Source: Escarpia spicata (lineage: Eukaryota > Annelida > Polychaeta > Sabellida > Siboglinidae). Taken from it: 64,000 nucleotides of DNA. The DNA is taken from the NCBI GenBank assembly GCA_963995525.1, contig OZ023217.1:26029587-26093586 (forward strand). Direction: 5' to 3'. This document shows, in pieces, positions 13,561 to 22,859 of this stretch (position 1 is its first letter; each line of letters starts with the position of its first letter). The translations under genes and the position numbers were made by a program. A model generated the notes under the pieces. The model had not been told where the DNA came from and did no database searches. It saw only the letters and a list, made by a program, of their open reading frames with translations.

Positions 13561-14355
13561 AACAATCTTCTGAAAAAAGGATTTACACACTTAAATTAAT
13601 AATTCAAAATGTAGTAACACAAGTAATACATTTGTAAAGGGCAACATTTTATTTATTATCAAGGTAAATCAAATGAATCTGATATTAACATATATGTTTT
13701 GTATCCTGTGCAATTCAGTGTTAATTTTATTAACACCCATGTAAAACTTACTGCAATTTTAATATATACTAATATGAGTTCTAATTAGGAATAATAGTAA
13801 TAAGACAGTAAAATATACAGTTGCCTAGGCTTGGAATTGGGTTGTCGCATAACATAGTTAGGATTAGGTAAATAATGGATAGTAGTTAATATGCAGGCAG
13901 TAATGCAGTATTTGTTTTTTTTCTCAAAATTTCACATAAAATCATGTTTAAGTAAGGGCTCACGCCATGCGTAGACTAATTACATTTACAGTTTATAATT
14001 TCGCTAATGTGGGTAATGGTTGCATTGTAAAAGAAGCGTCTGAAGAAAAAAAGAAGACGCGCAACGTCAATGACCGTAAGTAACTACCATTCGATTTCGT
14101 TAATAAAAGCCGTAGCGTATTTCATCATTGTAAAGATGTGGACATAGTATGCATAGACTACTACACAACAACGTAAACAATTTCCATGTTTATTTTGGTC
14201 AACTATCTAGTACAAAATGTAACTAATATCAACAATAACTGCACATGCGCACTACGTGCAATCACTGGAACGCGCTGCCTGCTGGTAGGCGTGGTGGTGA
14301 TCACGAGTGGTGAATACGACTTCACGAGGTGATTGGAACGCAGCATATATGCCAT

Positions 14356-14660
14356 CTTCGATCGACGTTCCGCGACGTTCCATCGCACGTGAATATACAT
14401 TATTGTAGATATTATGACTTTATATTGATGGACATGTTATATTATACCAATAATTGACTATGTGCGAAGTATCAGTCTCATGCGAAGCACACACCGAATG
14501 GTAGATGAACTTTAAAATCCGCTCCATCGACGTTCCGCGACGTTTCATCGACGTTCCATCGCAAATTAATATACGGTAATGTAGATATTATGCATTCATA
14601 TTTAATGACATGTTATATTATATTAATATTTAACTATGTATAATATAATACATAATACAA
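14356..14660. repeat. Two direct repeats of about 168 bp
   Basis: The phrase 'cgacgttccgcgacgtt' and the following AT-rich 90 bp ('aatatac...gtagatattatg...gacatgttatatta') occur at about 14,360 and again at 14,528. The repeats start directly outside the right end of the Harbinger element. Confidence 0.7.
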
Positions 14661-14854
14661 CTGTAGCACCCACTGGTCATTCACACTTTACCCTCAATCA
14701 CTGACTGACACTGGCTGGACATTTGAGACTAATAAAATAATCGAATGCCTAAAATAATTGCCTGGATCTAACTAGTATAAATACTTGCTTTTTTGGATGT
14801 CTTGACTTGAGTCATGGCTAGGTTGAGAGGTCTCGGATCAATGCAGATCCTAGC

Positions 14855-16430
14855 ATACAGCCCCAGAACGTTTATTGGCCACATACATTTGGTTCACCCA
14901 ATCAGTGGGTTGGTCCACTTTGACTATGACACCAGTGTGTTCTAATCGGTCTAGCTCATCTTTCACGGAACTGTCCAGTGATTCTGGTAGGGTACGAAGT
15001 GGTCTCACCAGGAAGTTAGCCAAGTTTACACTTCTGGATAGTCTTCAGTGCATGGAGTTTGAGCAACTCTAGAGTCGGAGACTGAAGATACAGTTTCAAA
15101 GTTCTCGTAGTTCACCGTGATGTGTTTCATGCATTCAGCAGCTTTACGGCTGAGTAGTGGTGTCAGTTCGTAATGATCCACTATAACATAGTCCATTTTG
15201 AACTTGTCTCCTCTAGCAGCTAGGATTTACGGTTTTACTTCGGCACTTGCCGAGAGTTTCAGTCTTCACATTGTTCAACATCTCCAGAGTGATTGGTTCT
15301 AGGCGGATATTTTCTCCATATACTTCTTGGGCAGTATGCTGACAGTTGAACCACAGTCAACCTGCATTTTCACTGACTGCTTTTCGACCAGCATGTTGCA
15401 CAAAATGGGACCATCTTTTGAGGAAAGTGCGTGCACACCGACAGTGATGCAGCTGATATCGCCAAAGCTAGCACCGGAGCTATATGAGACTGACCCATCT
15501 TGTAAACTGTGAACAGTTTTAGGGCATTGTGCGGAGCCTCTGAAATGGTTTCGGTCCCTACAGGCACCACACGTCTTGCAGGCAGGACAGAGTTCTTTCT
15601 TTATAATAATAATAATTTTATTTATAAAGCGTCGTTTATCCGGAATATAATTCTGCTCAGAGGCGCATAAACATACAATAACACAACTTTATGGGGTGCA
15701 TTTTACAGCCGAATTTGCATTTTCGCTGACTATCAGATTTTCTTCCACCGAATGTCGACTTGGTAGTGTAGTGTCTGTATCTGGTGTCGACTTTGTTCAG
15801 TGCTTCTGTTTTATTCAGAATTTTGCATTGTTCTTCAGCCTCTTGCATGCACCGGCATATGTCTATAGCCCTGGGCAGATCAAGTTTCGATTGTGAAATG
15901 AGTTTGTTGCGGATCTTGTCACTCTTTACACCCAGGGTTATCCTGTCAACAATCAGCTTGTCTCGCAAACAGTTGCAAAACCCACAGGTTTGTGCCAGAT
16001 TTTTCAACACAGTAGTATATAGCTCAAACAACTCGTTTCCCTAATTCCTGGTGTTAAATTAACTTATACCTTTCAAGTTTCGAAGAATTCTTTCACTTCG
16101 CCTGAGATGCGTTCGTCAAATTTTCGGATGATTTCAGCAGGTTTGACGCATTTGTCTTCCGTCAAATCCATACCATTGATTATACGTATAGTGCATCTTT
16201 CCAGTTTCCCAGTATACAATGTAGTAGAAGTGCCGTTACACAACTGTCTGGCTTAACGTCGAGTCCAGACACGATTAGATAGTTTCCCCACATTTGTTTC
16301 CATAACTTCCAGTTATCGACCTGGCTATATAGATCCAGTTCCAATGCAGGTGGAGGCGAGCCGCTGGGCAAGTTCACACAGATGTGATTCTGAGACCGAG
16401 GGTCATCGCCATTTGGAACAGTCACAGCAG
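14855..16430 (-). pseudogene. Ty3/Gypsy LTR retrotransposon fragment: gag, protease, start of RT
   Basis: On the minus strand, 16,425-16,180 encodes a Gag N-terminal segment with PPALELDLYSQVDNWKLWKQ. 16,031-15,660 continues Gag (LRDKLIVDRITLGVKSDKIR, then KLDLPRAIDICR) and leads into a CKF zinc-knuckle start. 15,540-15,300 encodes an aspartic protease with VDCGSTVSILP, the D-x-G-S/T active-site pattern. 14,960-14,855 begins RT with a LEHTGVIVKVDQPTDWVNQM segment. Frames shift between these parts, RT is truncated, and no long terminal repeats are visible. At 15,595-15,660 an unrelated AT-rich tail interrupts the order between the zinc knuckle and the protease. Confidence 0.85.
15595..15660. 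repeat. Short retroposon-like insertion
   Basis: A TAA-repeat followed by 'ttttatttataaagcg' and ending near 'ctcagaggcgc' splits the Gypsy Gag frame. It looks like the 3' tail of a SINE or LINE, but I cannot name the family. Confidence 0.4.
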
Positions 16431-16639
16431 GTGTGCCCGACAGCAGCCACGCCGGCCGTTACAACTTACAGCTGAATTATCGTCAGTCATAGTTCACTCT
16501 TTAACACAAATGTCACTTTTGATAGAACTGCCTTGCCATACTCAGTTACCTTCGATATCCCACCGCTTGCATCATGTTACGATATTTACTCGGGCCTCAC
16601 TGTATGGACTTTTGAATATACAGGCAGAACAGAGACGAT

Positions 16640-17699
16640 AGTTATACTAAATCAAACTATACTGTTATGATATTATTATGTTCGGCTTACCATAGTCTAA
16701 AAAAGAGCATATGACCTGGTTTCCGCTGAGGCGCACCACTGTACCCCCAGGAGCAGATTAAAGTCCGAGTCGTGTTTGCCTCCGTTTATTTTCTCAATTC
16801 AAGAGAATCTAAACATATACCACTATACACAAGAAATGTACGTGTATTTGATTGAATCACTCCAACGGCACCTCAGCCCCCCCAACAAAATTTTTTTTTT
16901 TTTACTATTTCCCAACTGCTGTAAGCATCCTGCACTGATCTATATTTATAACTTCCACTGATCTATATTTATAACTGGATAGTGGACGTTGCCCTATCTC
17001 TGATCACTGGGGTGGCTGACTGGAGAGATTATGCTAAAATTCTATGTATTGGACTAGCCTAGGCTCACTGCCTGCCATTGTTCCAGTACCAAACAGAATG
17101 CCTCCATGTGGGCTGTAACTATAATGTGTAACGGGAATCCCTACTGCACTGGCAGAACCCGAGAAACTATAAAACAGCAACAAACATCTTTATCAATGCA
17201 GTATAAAGATACGATCTAGGATTAAAACAAAATAACTTAGGTATAAAATAAAATATAAAATAAAATAATTTAGGTATACTCGAAAAGGTTAAAGCATATT
17301 TAGCCAAAATGATAAGGAATATTATTCAGATGTTTTACTACACACATTGCAGTTATTTTTTCACTCCAATTCTATCAGTATTATGTCATTAATTGCTACT
17401 ATTTTAAAGTCTAAATGCATGCTATGTGTAATGTACCTTGTGAACAAATAAAGTTTTATCGTAGTTCGATCTCTTTTTTCTTTCCATTCTGGGGAAGGGT
17501 GGTAGGGGCAAAATGAGAACAGAAAATGTGTGCACATTTTCTTAAAGAACCCTTAACTGTGCTACATGCGAGATTGCAGTTCACCAACTCTCCTGCAAGG
17601 TTTCTATAACCACTGGAAATCGGCCCAAATAGCAGAGTATTGGGATAAATTCTACAGTATTTTTAATAACACATTAACTTATATATACAATCTTCACGA
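16640..17699. other. No gene recognised
   Basis: AT-rich sequence with a duplicated phrase 'ctgatctatatttataact' at about 16,937 and 16,957. A segment near 16,830-16,870 is shared with the LINE-derived repeats at 1.2 kb and 48.0 kb. No coding potential is seen. Confidence 0.5.
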
Positions 17700-17705
17700 A
17701 ACGGT
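17700..17705. repeat. Left target-site duplication of the Polinton (AACGGT)
   Basis: Six bases identical to 33,159-33,164. With this placement the two inverted ends align base for base from their first nucleotide. Six base pairs is the duplication size expected for Polinton/Maverick integration. Confidence 0.85.
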
Positions 17706-17851
17706 CGTAGTAGTATCGAGGCTTTGGATGGGTATCCTGAGGAGTTTTCTTGTCATTTTTGAATGATATTTGGGAGATTGAGACGTCCGCCCCCCGAATG
17801 AAGTGAGTAATCATGTGACCGTATGTGAAACGAGAGGCGCCACCTGGCGGT
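17706..17851 (+). repeat. Left terminal inverted repeat of the Polinton
   Basis: This stretch aligns with the reverse complement of 33,008-33,158 at roughly 85-90% identity by eye. Shared landmarks are 'agtagtatcgagg', 'gggtatcctgaggagtttt', 'gatatttgggagatt' and 'gtccgccccccga'. The right end starts AG, as is usual for Polintons, whereas the left end starts CG. Confidence 0.9.
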
Positions 17852-17888
17852 TGCGTCAGAGGTGAAATAGTAGGTGACGCCCCCTGAC

Positions 17889-18062
17889 GAGGAGCGTAGA
17901 GAGGACTAGCGTGTGATTAGTTGTGTATGAATGTGCGTGTATGGGAGGGGAGCGTAGAGAGGACTAGCGTGTGATTAGTTGTGTATGAATGCGCGTGTAT
18001 GGGAGGGGAGCGTAGAGAGACCTAGCGTGTGATTAGTGTGTATGAATGCGCGTGTATGAAAG
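17889..18062. repeat. Three tandem units of about 57 bp
   Basis: Each unit begins with 'gagcgtagagag' and ends with 'gcgtgtatggga' or 'gcgtgtatgaaa'. The array lies between the left inverted repeat and the polyadenylation signals of the leftward genes, so it is outside the coding region. Confidence 0.9.
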
Positions 18063-18100
18063 AACTAACGAAACACAAGAGTATACAAGTGCACACGTAT

Positions 18101-18152
18101 TTTATTGATGAAAGATACAATACAAACGTATAACACGAAACCGTGTTTTATT
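18101..18152 (-). terminator. Polyadenylation signals for the leftward late genes
   Basis: AATAAA occurs on the minus strand at 18,106-18,101 and 18,152-18,147. They lie about 230-280 bp beyond the end of the protease reading frame and are the last such signals before the element end. They are well placed to end the penton-core-hexon-protease transcript. Confidence 0.6.
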
Positions 18153-18180
18153 CAGCGAAGCGCACGAACAGCAAGACTTG

Positions 18181-18335
18181 TGGGTGAGTGAACACTGCGC
18201 CAGAGGTCGTGAGCTTAGGGGGTCAATACGACCACGCCAGTGGCTCGTGGGATGACGATGGTACGCCTTACGGGTGAGCGAACACCGCGCCAGAGGTCGT
18301 GAGCTTACGGGTGTGTGACCACCGCGCCATAGGCT
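18181..18335. repeat. Diverged tandem repeat in the 3' untranslated region
   Basis: The phrase 'gcgccagaggtcgtgagctta' or close variants occur three times (about 18,196, 18,287 and, degraded, 18,325), each preceded by 'gggtg..tg..caccgcgcc'. The stretch lies between the protease gene and its polyadenylation signals. The antisense frame across it is not a gene. Confidence 0.7.
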
Positions 18336-18380
18336 CAAAACATATAATGAAGATGATACCTGTTCGTTAATGAAACACGG

Positions 18381-18819
18381 TTATCGCAGTTGTTTAAGCC
18401 AATCGAATACGCGGCAATCGTTTGCTACCAGATCAGTGCCGAAACCGTTTACGAAATCCTTCATGACAAGTCCACGACAGCGAAACACAGTATTGTCCGC
18501 AAACGTTAGACACGGGACTCTGCAGTCTCTTAGAATTATGAGTCCACGTTAAACAATGTTTATTCAAGAAGCGGCGAAACTCGACGTGCCGTGGCGGCAA
18601 GCCGTAAGAGCAGAAGTATTCGCCGCGACCGTTGGCGTCTACGTAGATCGCTATCCAATGTTCTCCGGGTTTACCCGCGTCGTGCGTGTTGCACACGAAG
18701 GCGACGGGGTAAGCGTCTATCCGGAGATCGAGGAGCACGTCTTTGGGTATGATCCCACGGATGATGGCACGGGCGTGCGTATCGAGGGTGAGTAGGCGAA
18801 CGAGCTGCATGGTTTCCAT
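18381..18819 (-). pseudogene. Adenain-like maturation cysteine protease, frameshifted near its end
   Basis: The open frame gives 128 residues (18,819-18,433). His54 stands in GEHWIAIYVDANG and Cys107 in SNVCGQYCV, matching the order His, acid, Cys of adenovirus-type (C5/Ulp1 fold) proteases that cut capsid precursors. The residue just before the SYG of FCSYGLPP, where this family normally has the acidic member of the triad, is Cys70; Glu67 is the nearest acid. After about residue 118 the frame runs to an early stop. A different frame continues with a family-like C-terminal helix ending in DCRVFDWLKQL and a stop at 18,381, which indicates a small indel near 18,460. The hexon stop and this start overlap as TGATG. 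It is probably the last gene of the late transcript. Confidence 0.85.
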
Positions 18820-20093
18820 CAGTTGTAGATGACGTTACGACTTCTGTCGATCTCCAGCACCTTCTCGAACTCGGCGTAGGCGACGACGTCCACAGTGGTT
18901 GGCAGCGCGTCGCGGAAATGAACCTCGATGCGCACGTTGCCCTTTTGTACCAGATGGAAGCAGCAGTCGTCGCACGCATCGGGGGTGAGGTCCACGGCGA
19001 AGAAGGTGTAGCCGTGTCGGAAGTCGAAGCGAGACAAGCCGTTGCCGTAGCACCTGACAAAGAGGTCGTCGTCGAAGTTGGGCTGGAAAGGTTTGGCGGG
19101 TATCTGTCGTCCGTCGACGAACACGGCTAAGAAGTTGATGCGGTTGTTTTTAGCGTGAAAGGGATTTCTGTCGTAGCGTCCGTTGTAGGCGTCATTATCG
19201 ATGCAGCACAGCACGAGACGTTTCGGAAGAGTACCAAGAAAGAGGTTCTCGTGCGTGTGTGAGCGGGTACCTGTGGGAATGGAGTAGACCTTGCATTCGG
19301 CGGGTCGCAGCGGATATTTGGCGGTGGCCTTTTCGAGGGCTTTGATGTGTGCCATCTGCACGCTCGGTTTCAGGGTGACTTTCTTGACGAACAGTGTAAC
19401 GTTGACGATCTGTATCTTGTAGCCGGGGTTGGCTCCGCCGGCCAAAAGCGCGAACGCATCCTTGCTGCGCACCAGACGTATCTTGACCTCGACGCCGTTG
19501 ATGAGGAGTTTATCCTGAAGGAAGAGGTCGACGTGGAGACGACCTATCATGTCGACCACGCGACTCCGGGCGATCATGTTGCGTCTGGCGACGAATCCCG
19601 CGTTGGATGCTGGATCGGCGGCGTTAATGACGACGGCGTCCATACGATTGGCCGTGTCCTTGTACCACATCTGACTCGTCAGTTGCGTCTCCTTGGCATC
19701 GTCGCCGTAACTGAGCAGCGCCTCTATGTAGGCGCGGTACGGGTATGTGTTGTTCGAGGGAGTCACGAGCGTTCCGTTCAGGTAGACGTCGACCTGACTG
19801 AACAGCGAATGGAGCCAGTTATTCACGGGACCGACGGGATCGGCGGCGTCGAGATCGCTTTCGTCGGCACGCGTCACCTTCGCCTGAACGTGTAGTGTCG
19901 TGTCGGCGAGATCCAGGTAATCGTCTCCCGAACCGGATACGACGAATTCGATCGGTCCTCCCGAGTCGAGCGAGGACATCGGTTGGTGGTGGACCGTGTG
20001 ACTGTCGATGACGCCGGTCTGAGTCGGAGGCACGGTGAAGAGATCGAGTTCGCTCTTGAGTCCCTCACACGATAGTTTATGAACGAACGCCAT
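18819..20093 (-). CDS. Hexon-like major capsid protein
   Basis: An uninterrupted protein of 424 residues, starting MAFVHKLSCEGLKSELDLF. The upstream extension of the frame has only a GTG, so the ATG at 20,093 is taken. It is the double-jelly-roll major capsid protein of Polintons and adintoviruses, widely labelled 'F54H12.2-like' in animal genomes. Supporting features are a PIEFVVSGSGDDYLDL strand near residue 50, an SLFSQVDVYLNG segment, NMIARSRVVDMIGRLHVDLF in the middle, and a C-terminal RIEVHFRDALPTTVDVVAYA strand. It overlaps the upstream core-like gene by 17 bases and touches the protease gene downstream, so all three are likely on one transcript. It would form the pseudo-hexameric capsomers. 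It is intact, unlike the enzyme genes. The name rests on pattern recognition, not on an alignment. Confidence 0.88.
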   Translation of the reverse strand: MAFVHKLSCEGLKSELDLFTVPPTQTGVIDSHTVHHQPMSSLDSGGPIEFVVSGSGDDYLDLADTTLHVQAKVTRADESDLDAADPVGPVNNWLHSLFSQVDVYLNGTLVTPSNNTYPYRAYIEALLSYGDDAKETQLTSQMWYKDTANRMDAVVINAADPASNAGFVARRNMIARSRVVDMIGRLHVDLFLQDKLLINGVEVKIRLVRSKDAFALLAGGANPGYKIQIVNVTLFVKKVTLKPSVQMAHIKALEKATAKYPLRPAECKVYSIPTGTRSHTHENLFLGTLPKRLVLCCIDNDAYNGRYDRNPFHAKNNRINFLAVFVDGRQIPAKPFQPNFDDDLFVRCYGNGLSRFDFRHGYTFFAVDLTPDACDDCCFHLVQKGNVRIEVHFRDALPTTVDVVAYAEFEKVLEIDRSRNVIYN

Positions 20094-20496
20094 CGTCGAA
20101 TATGTCGGGTTCACGACGTGCCGTCGGCCTCTGCTGCTTCCCCTGACGTCTCGCGGCTGTACTGACTCGTTTCGCAGCGGGTGCGCGTCTTATACGCTTA
20201 CGCGGTTGCACGCCAGGGGTCAAGAGGTCGTTCATCATGTCTCTACCGGCAGCGGTGACGCGACGTTTAGCGGCCGTTCTGATGTTCTGTCCCGACAGGA
20301 CGTCGTCGGCTATGCGTGCGCCGGTCGACACCGCTCTCCTCCCCAACGCCACAGCACTTCTCTTGACGAGCGGCATGACGCTACGCAGTAGACCTCCGAA
20401 TAAACTTCTCAGTCCGTGTCCTCGTTGGTATCGGGCGCCCGCGAAATAAGGAAGCGCACCGCCCGCTTGACGAGCGTAGTAGTCGTTGTAATTCAT
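20077..20496 (-). CDS. Basic core/minor-capsid protein resembling adenovirus pX
   Basis: An intact 139-residue protein, very rich in Arg and Lys. A Gly/Tyr-rich N-terminus (YYARQAGGALPYFAGARYQR) is followed by an amphipathic hydrophobic helix, GLRSLFGGLLRSVMPLVKRS. After this comes an arginine-rich tail with nuclear-localisation-like clusters (RKRIRRAP, RRQGKQQRPTARR). This layout is that of the small protein encoded between penton and hexon in adintoviruses, compared in the literature with adenovirus core protein X or pVI. A DNA-condensing or capsid-internal role is inferred. GG and GA steps after hydrophobic residues are possible protease-processing sites. It ends inside the start of hexon. 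Confidence 0.75.
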   Translation of the reverse strand: MNYNDYYARQAGGALPYFAGARYQRGHGLRSLFGGLLRSVMPLVKRSAVALGRRAVSTGARIADDVLSGQNIRTAAKRRVTAAGRDMMNDLLTPGVQPRKRIRRAPAAKRVSTAARRQGKQQRPTARREPDIFDDGVRS

Positions 20497-20500
20497 CTCT

Positions 20501-21316
20501 CTAGAACAGTGCCGTCCGTCGCCGTTGGAAATGAAGTGTCACCGTCACCTTACCGACCTCGAATGGCACGCGTTGTCCGGTGTCGTCTCTTATATCTATA
20601 TCGATCGTGCCAAACTCTTTGTAGAGCACGGGTACGTAGTGAGTCTTGTCGAAGGTCTTCGACACGATGTCGCCATGGCGACCGCTCACCGGAACGATGC
20701 GCAGCAGTGGTACGAGACTGTCACCGACAACTCGCGGTTCCACGACATCCGTGTAGATGTAGAGCGATTCGAGCCCTCGTTCCATGGTGACCACGGTGTC
20801 GCCTTCCGTGATATATACCTTGAACTCGGGAGCCGCGGGATCCTTCGGGAGAGCCGCCAGCGTAGAGGTGCGAAAGCCGAGAACAGTGGTCAGCATAGCG
20901 GCGCGGAAGACGGTATTCGGTGCTATGTGCACCGTTACCTTACGCGTGATGATGCTGTAGCTCAGTTTCACCCGTCCCTCCCCCACCACGCGACGTAGAG
21001 CGGCGTTAATGGCGAGGATCAGTGACCACGGATCTTTATAGTGTCCGGTCCCGATTCGGGTAGTCTTCGTGTGCATGGGCCACGGGTTCCCCTCCTCCTT
21101 CTCTTCGTATATCGGTAGCGTTACAGCGAACCCCGCGTCGTCTACGACGTTGTACCAACTGTGCGGGTACTGTACCTCCACCAGTCCACACTCCCACTGT
21201 CCCTGTAGTAGGATACGTTTCGGTAGCGTCGTGACGTAGTGGGTCAGCGTGTTATCGGGGTGCGTGTGCATGGAAACATTGCTGGGCAACGTGAGATAGA
21301 AATCACTCGTCGCCAT
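20501..21316 (-). CDS. Penton base-like minor capsid protein
   Basis: An intact 271-residue protein beginning MATSDFYLTLPSNVSMHTHP. This is the single-jelly-roll penton protein of Polintons. The N-terminal 'FYLTLPSN' strand is followed by NTLTHYVTTLPKRILLQGQW and the EVQYPHSWYNV block, all characteristic of the family. The C-terminus (VPFEVGKVTVTLHFQRRR) is the last jelly-roll strand. It should form the pentameric vertices. Its start is overlapped by 14 bases by the small membrane protein gene upstream, and only four bases separate its stop from the core-like gene. The absence of disruptions is notable given the state of the neighbours. Confidence 0.88.
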   Translation of the reverse strand: MATSDFYLTLPSNVSMHTHPDNTLTHYVTTLPKRILLQGQWECGLVEVQYPHSWYNVVDDAGFAVTLPIYEEKEEGNPWPMHTKTTRIGTGHYKDPWSLILAINAALRRVVGEGRVKLSYSIITRKVTVHIAPNTVFRAAMLTTVLGFRTSTLAALPKDPAAPEFKVYITEGDTVVTMERGLESLYIYTDVVEPRVVGDSLVPLLRIVPVSGRHGDIVSKTFDKTHYVPVLYKEFGTIDIDIRDDTGQRVPFEVGKVTVTLHFQRRRTALF

Positions 21317-21605
21317 GTTGTTTAAAAGTCGGACTGGGTAGCAGGTAACCCAACGAACTGCTCAACAGGGCCGTCCACAGAGTCGGATTCGCGTGGTGCC
21401 CGAACGACAGGTTGTAGATGCTGACCAAGATGACCGTGTACAAGACGACGACCGGACACAGAAACACGATTTCCTCTTTGGGACACGCAGTACCGAATAT
21501 ATGTCACGGAGTCCTCTCTTTCTGTAGCGGTGGAGCGGCGTCGACGTCTTCTTCTTCTTCTTCTTCGTCGCTAACGGTGATCCGTGATGTCGTCTCGTCT
21601 GCCAT
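21303..21605 (-). pseudogene. Small single-pass membrane protein, interrupted by one TGA
   Basis: From the ATG at 21,605 a single frame runs 100 codons to a stop at 21,303, with one internal TGA at codon 34. It starts MADETTSRITVSDEEEEEED, an acidic head. After the TGA come HIFGTACPKEEIVFL and a hydrophobic segment, CPVVVLYTVILVSIYNLSF, that would span a membrane. The tail is LWTALLSSSLGYLLPSP. The frame is unbroken across the TGA and the hydrophobic and tail parts look conserved, so a single substitution of a sense codon is likely. It lies 12 bases downstream of a TATA/initiator promoter and overlaps the penton start. It is probably a Polinton virion membrane protein; the function is unknown. 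Confidence 0.7.
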
Positions 21606-21616
21606 GAGTGAACGAC

Positions 21617-21650
21617 TGACATCGCGACGGACGCGCGACTAGTCTTTATA
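21617..21650 (-). promoter_or_regulatory. TATA plus initiator promoter of the late capsid cluster
   Basis: On the minus strand TATAAAGAC begins at 21,650 and the initiator GTCAGTC has its A at 21,617, 34 positions from the first T (counting both). The ATG of the membrane-protein gene follows 12 bases later. The TATA box lies inside the last codons of the integrase gene (GYKD and stop). The same arrangement and spacing occur at 24,068 and 29,418. Confidence 0.75.
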
Positions 21651-22718
21651 GCCGACGAGGCCCTTGGCATCGATCCAGCTGTTGAATTTCGAAGGGTATC
21701 TGAACCATTTCACCAACACCTCCCGTCGCCTGCCTACCTTGCGGCGCTGCACTATCGATTCCACTCGGTACAGTTTATCGGCCGGAACCGTCACCTTCTG
21801 CAACTCCGGTTCGTAGAAGGTACCGTCCAGTATATCTCCGAGATCGTCCGTTAGACGATAGACGGGCGGATCGGACGGATGCACCTCGCGTATCGTGAAT
21901 AGTTCCTCTGTCCAATTCACCATGTAGCCTTTGTCGAACCGTCTCTTGACCTTGCTGATACGTACGCGATCCCCCACGTTGTACTTGGGCACGCCCTTAC
22001 CATGATGACCACCGTACAGGCGCTGCCACACCTCTTCCTGATTAGTCGCATCCACCTGCGACGGAGGCATCCCGATGCTGCGGTGGGGCGTGTCGTTGTA
22101 CGTCCGCACCAGATCCGGAAGGATATCGATGTATCGCCACGTTTCTTTGTGTGTCAGGTATCGCCACATCCGCGTCTTTAGTGTGCGATTGAAGCATTCC
22201 ACGATGCTCGCCTTGGTCTCCTCGTTGTAGGTGGAGAAGTGTTGGATGCCGTACCTGTCCAATACACCCCGAACGCTACGGTTATAGAATTCCAGACCTC
22301 TATCGGTCTGCAACGACAGCGGCCGAATGTCGACGAAGAGGCCGTCCAGGGCCTTCGACATAGACGTCGCCGACTTGGTCTTCAGCGGAACGCATCGGGC
22401 GACTTTCGAGAAGACGTTGATCACCGTGAGTAGGAACGTCGTACCGTCGTTTTCTTTTTCAGACTGGACACGTCGACGAGATCGGCTTGCCACTGTTGAT
22501 CCCGGCCTCCGACGACCGTACGTCGTCGCTTGAAACGAACTCTGACCGGTTTGTGTAGAGTATAGGCGTCCTGTTCCGATAGCCATTGTTCGACGATCTT
22601 TCTCGGTACGCGCGGTATGTCTCGGAAGTCGACTCGTCGCAAAGACGCTATTCCCGTAACTCCCCACCTTGGCGGGATCGAAGTAGACATCCTCCAGCTG
22701 TTTACGACGGCGCACCAT
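21639..22718 (-). pseudogene. Retroviral-type integrase with chromodomain, two frameshifts
   Basis: The start is the ATG at 22,718 (MVRRRKQLEDVYFDPAKVGS). The frame shifts near 22,655, continues in the second frame with FRDIPRVPRKIVEQWLSEQD and the catalytic-core start QQWQADLVDVSSL, and returns to the first frame at an A-run near 22,460. The rest is open. The DDE triad is visible as the Asp of WQADLVD, the Asp of LQTDRGLEF and the Glu of KASIVECFNRTLK. An RVESIVQRRK...VLVKWFRYPSKFNSW segment near the C-terminus is a chromodomain, which in chromointegrases biases insertion toward modified histones. This enzyme would insert the element and generate the 6-bp duplication. The two indels make it inactive unless they are assembly errors. 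Confidence 0.9.
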
Positions 22719-22859
22719 GATGACGTACGTATGATATAATCGATGGTAATCCCGCACACGATGTGAAGTCCGGCGTAAGCGACACCGGTAAACAGACGAC
22801 GTGTTAGACTGTCCCGTGGATCGCACATTATGTCGGTGAATCGAGACGGTGCGCCTCTT

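Larger units (their letters stand above)
9954..14347. mobile_element. PIF/Harbinger DNA transposon
   Basis: The left end 9,954-9,985 and the right end 14,316-14,347 are 32-bp inverted repeats with one mismatch, each beginning TATGCTGCGTTCCAATCA. Just inside the left end lies a perfect 12-bp stem (TCGTGAAGTCGT) with a 4-nt loop, and related CGACTTCACGA motifs are repeated nearby. A Harbinger-type nuclease lies on the minus strand at 12.6-13.6 kb. The outer dinucleotide TA is part of both ends, so I could not fix the target duplication. 10,100-12,640 and 13,570-14,200 show no other gene; a second (Myb-like) protein was not found. Confidence 0.8.
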
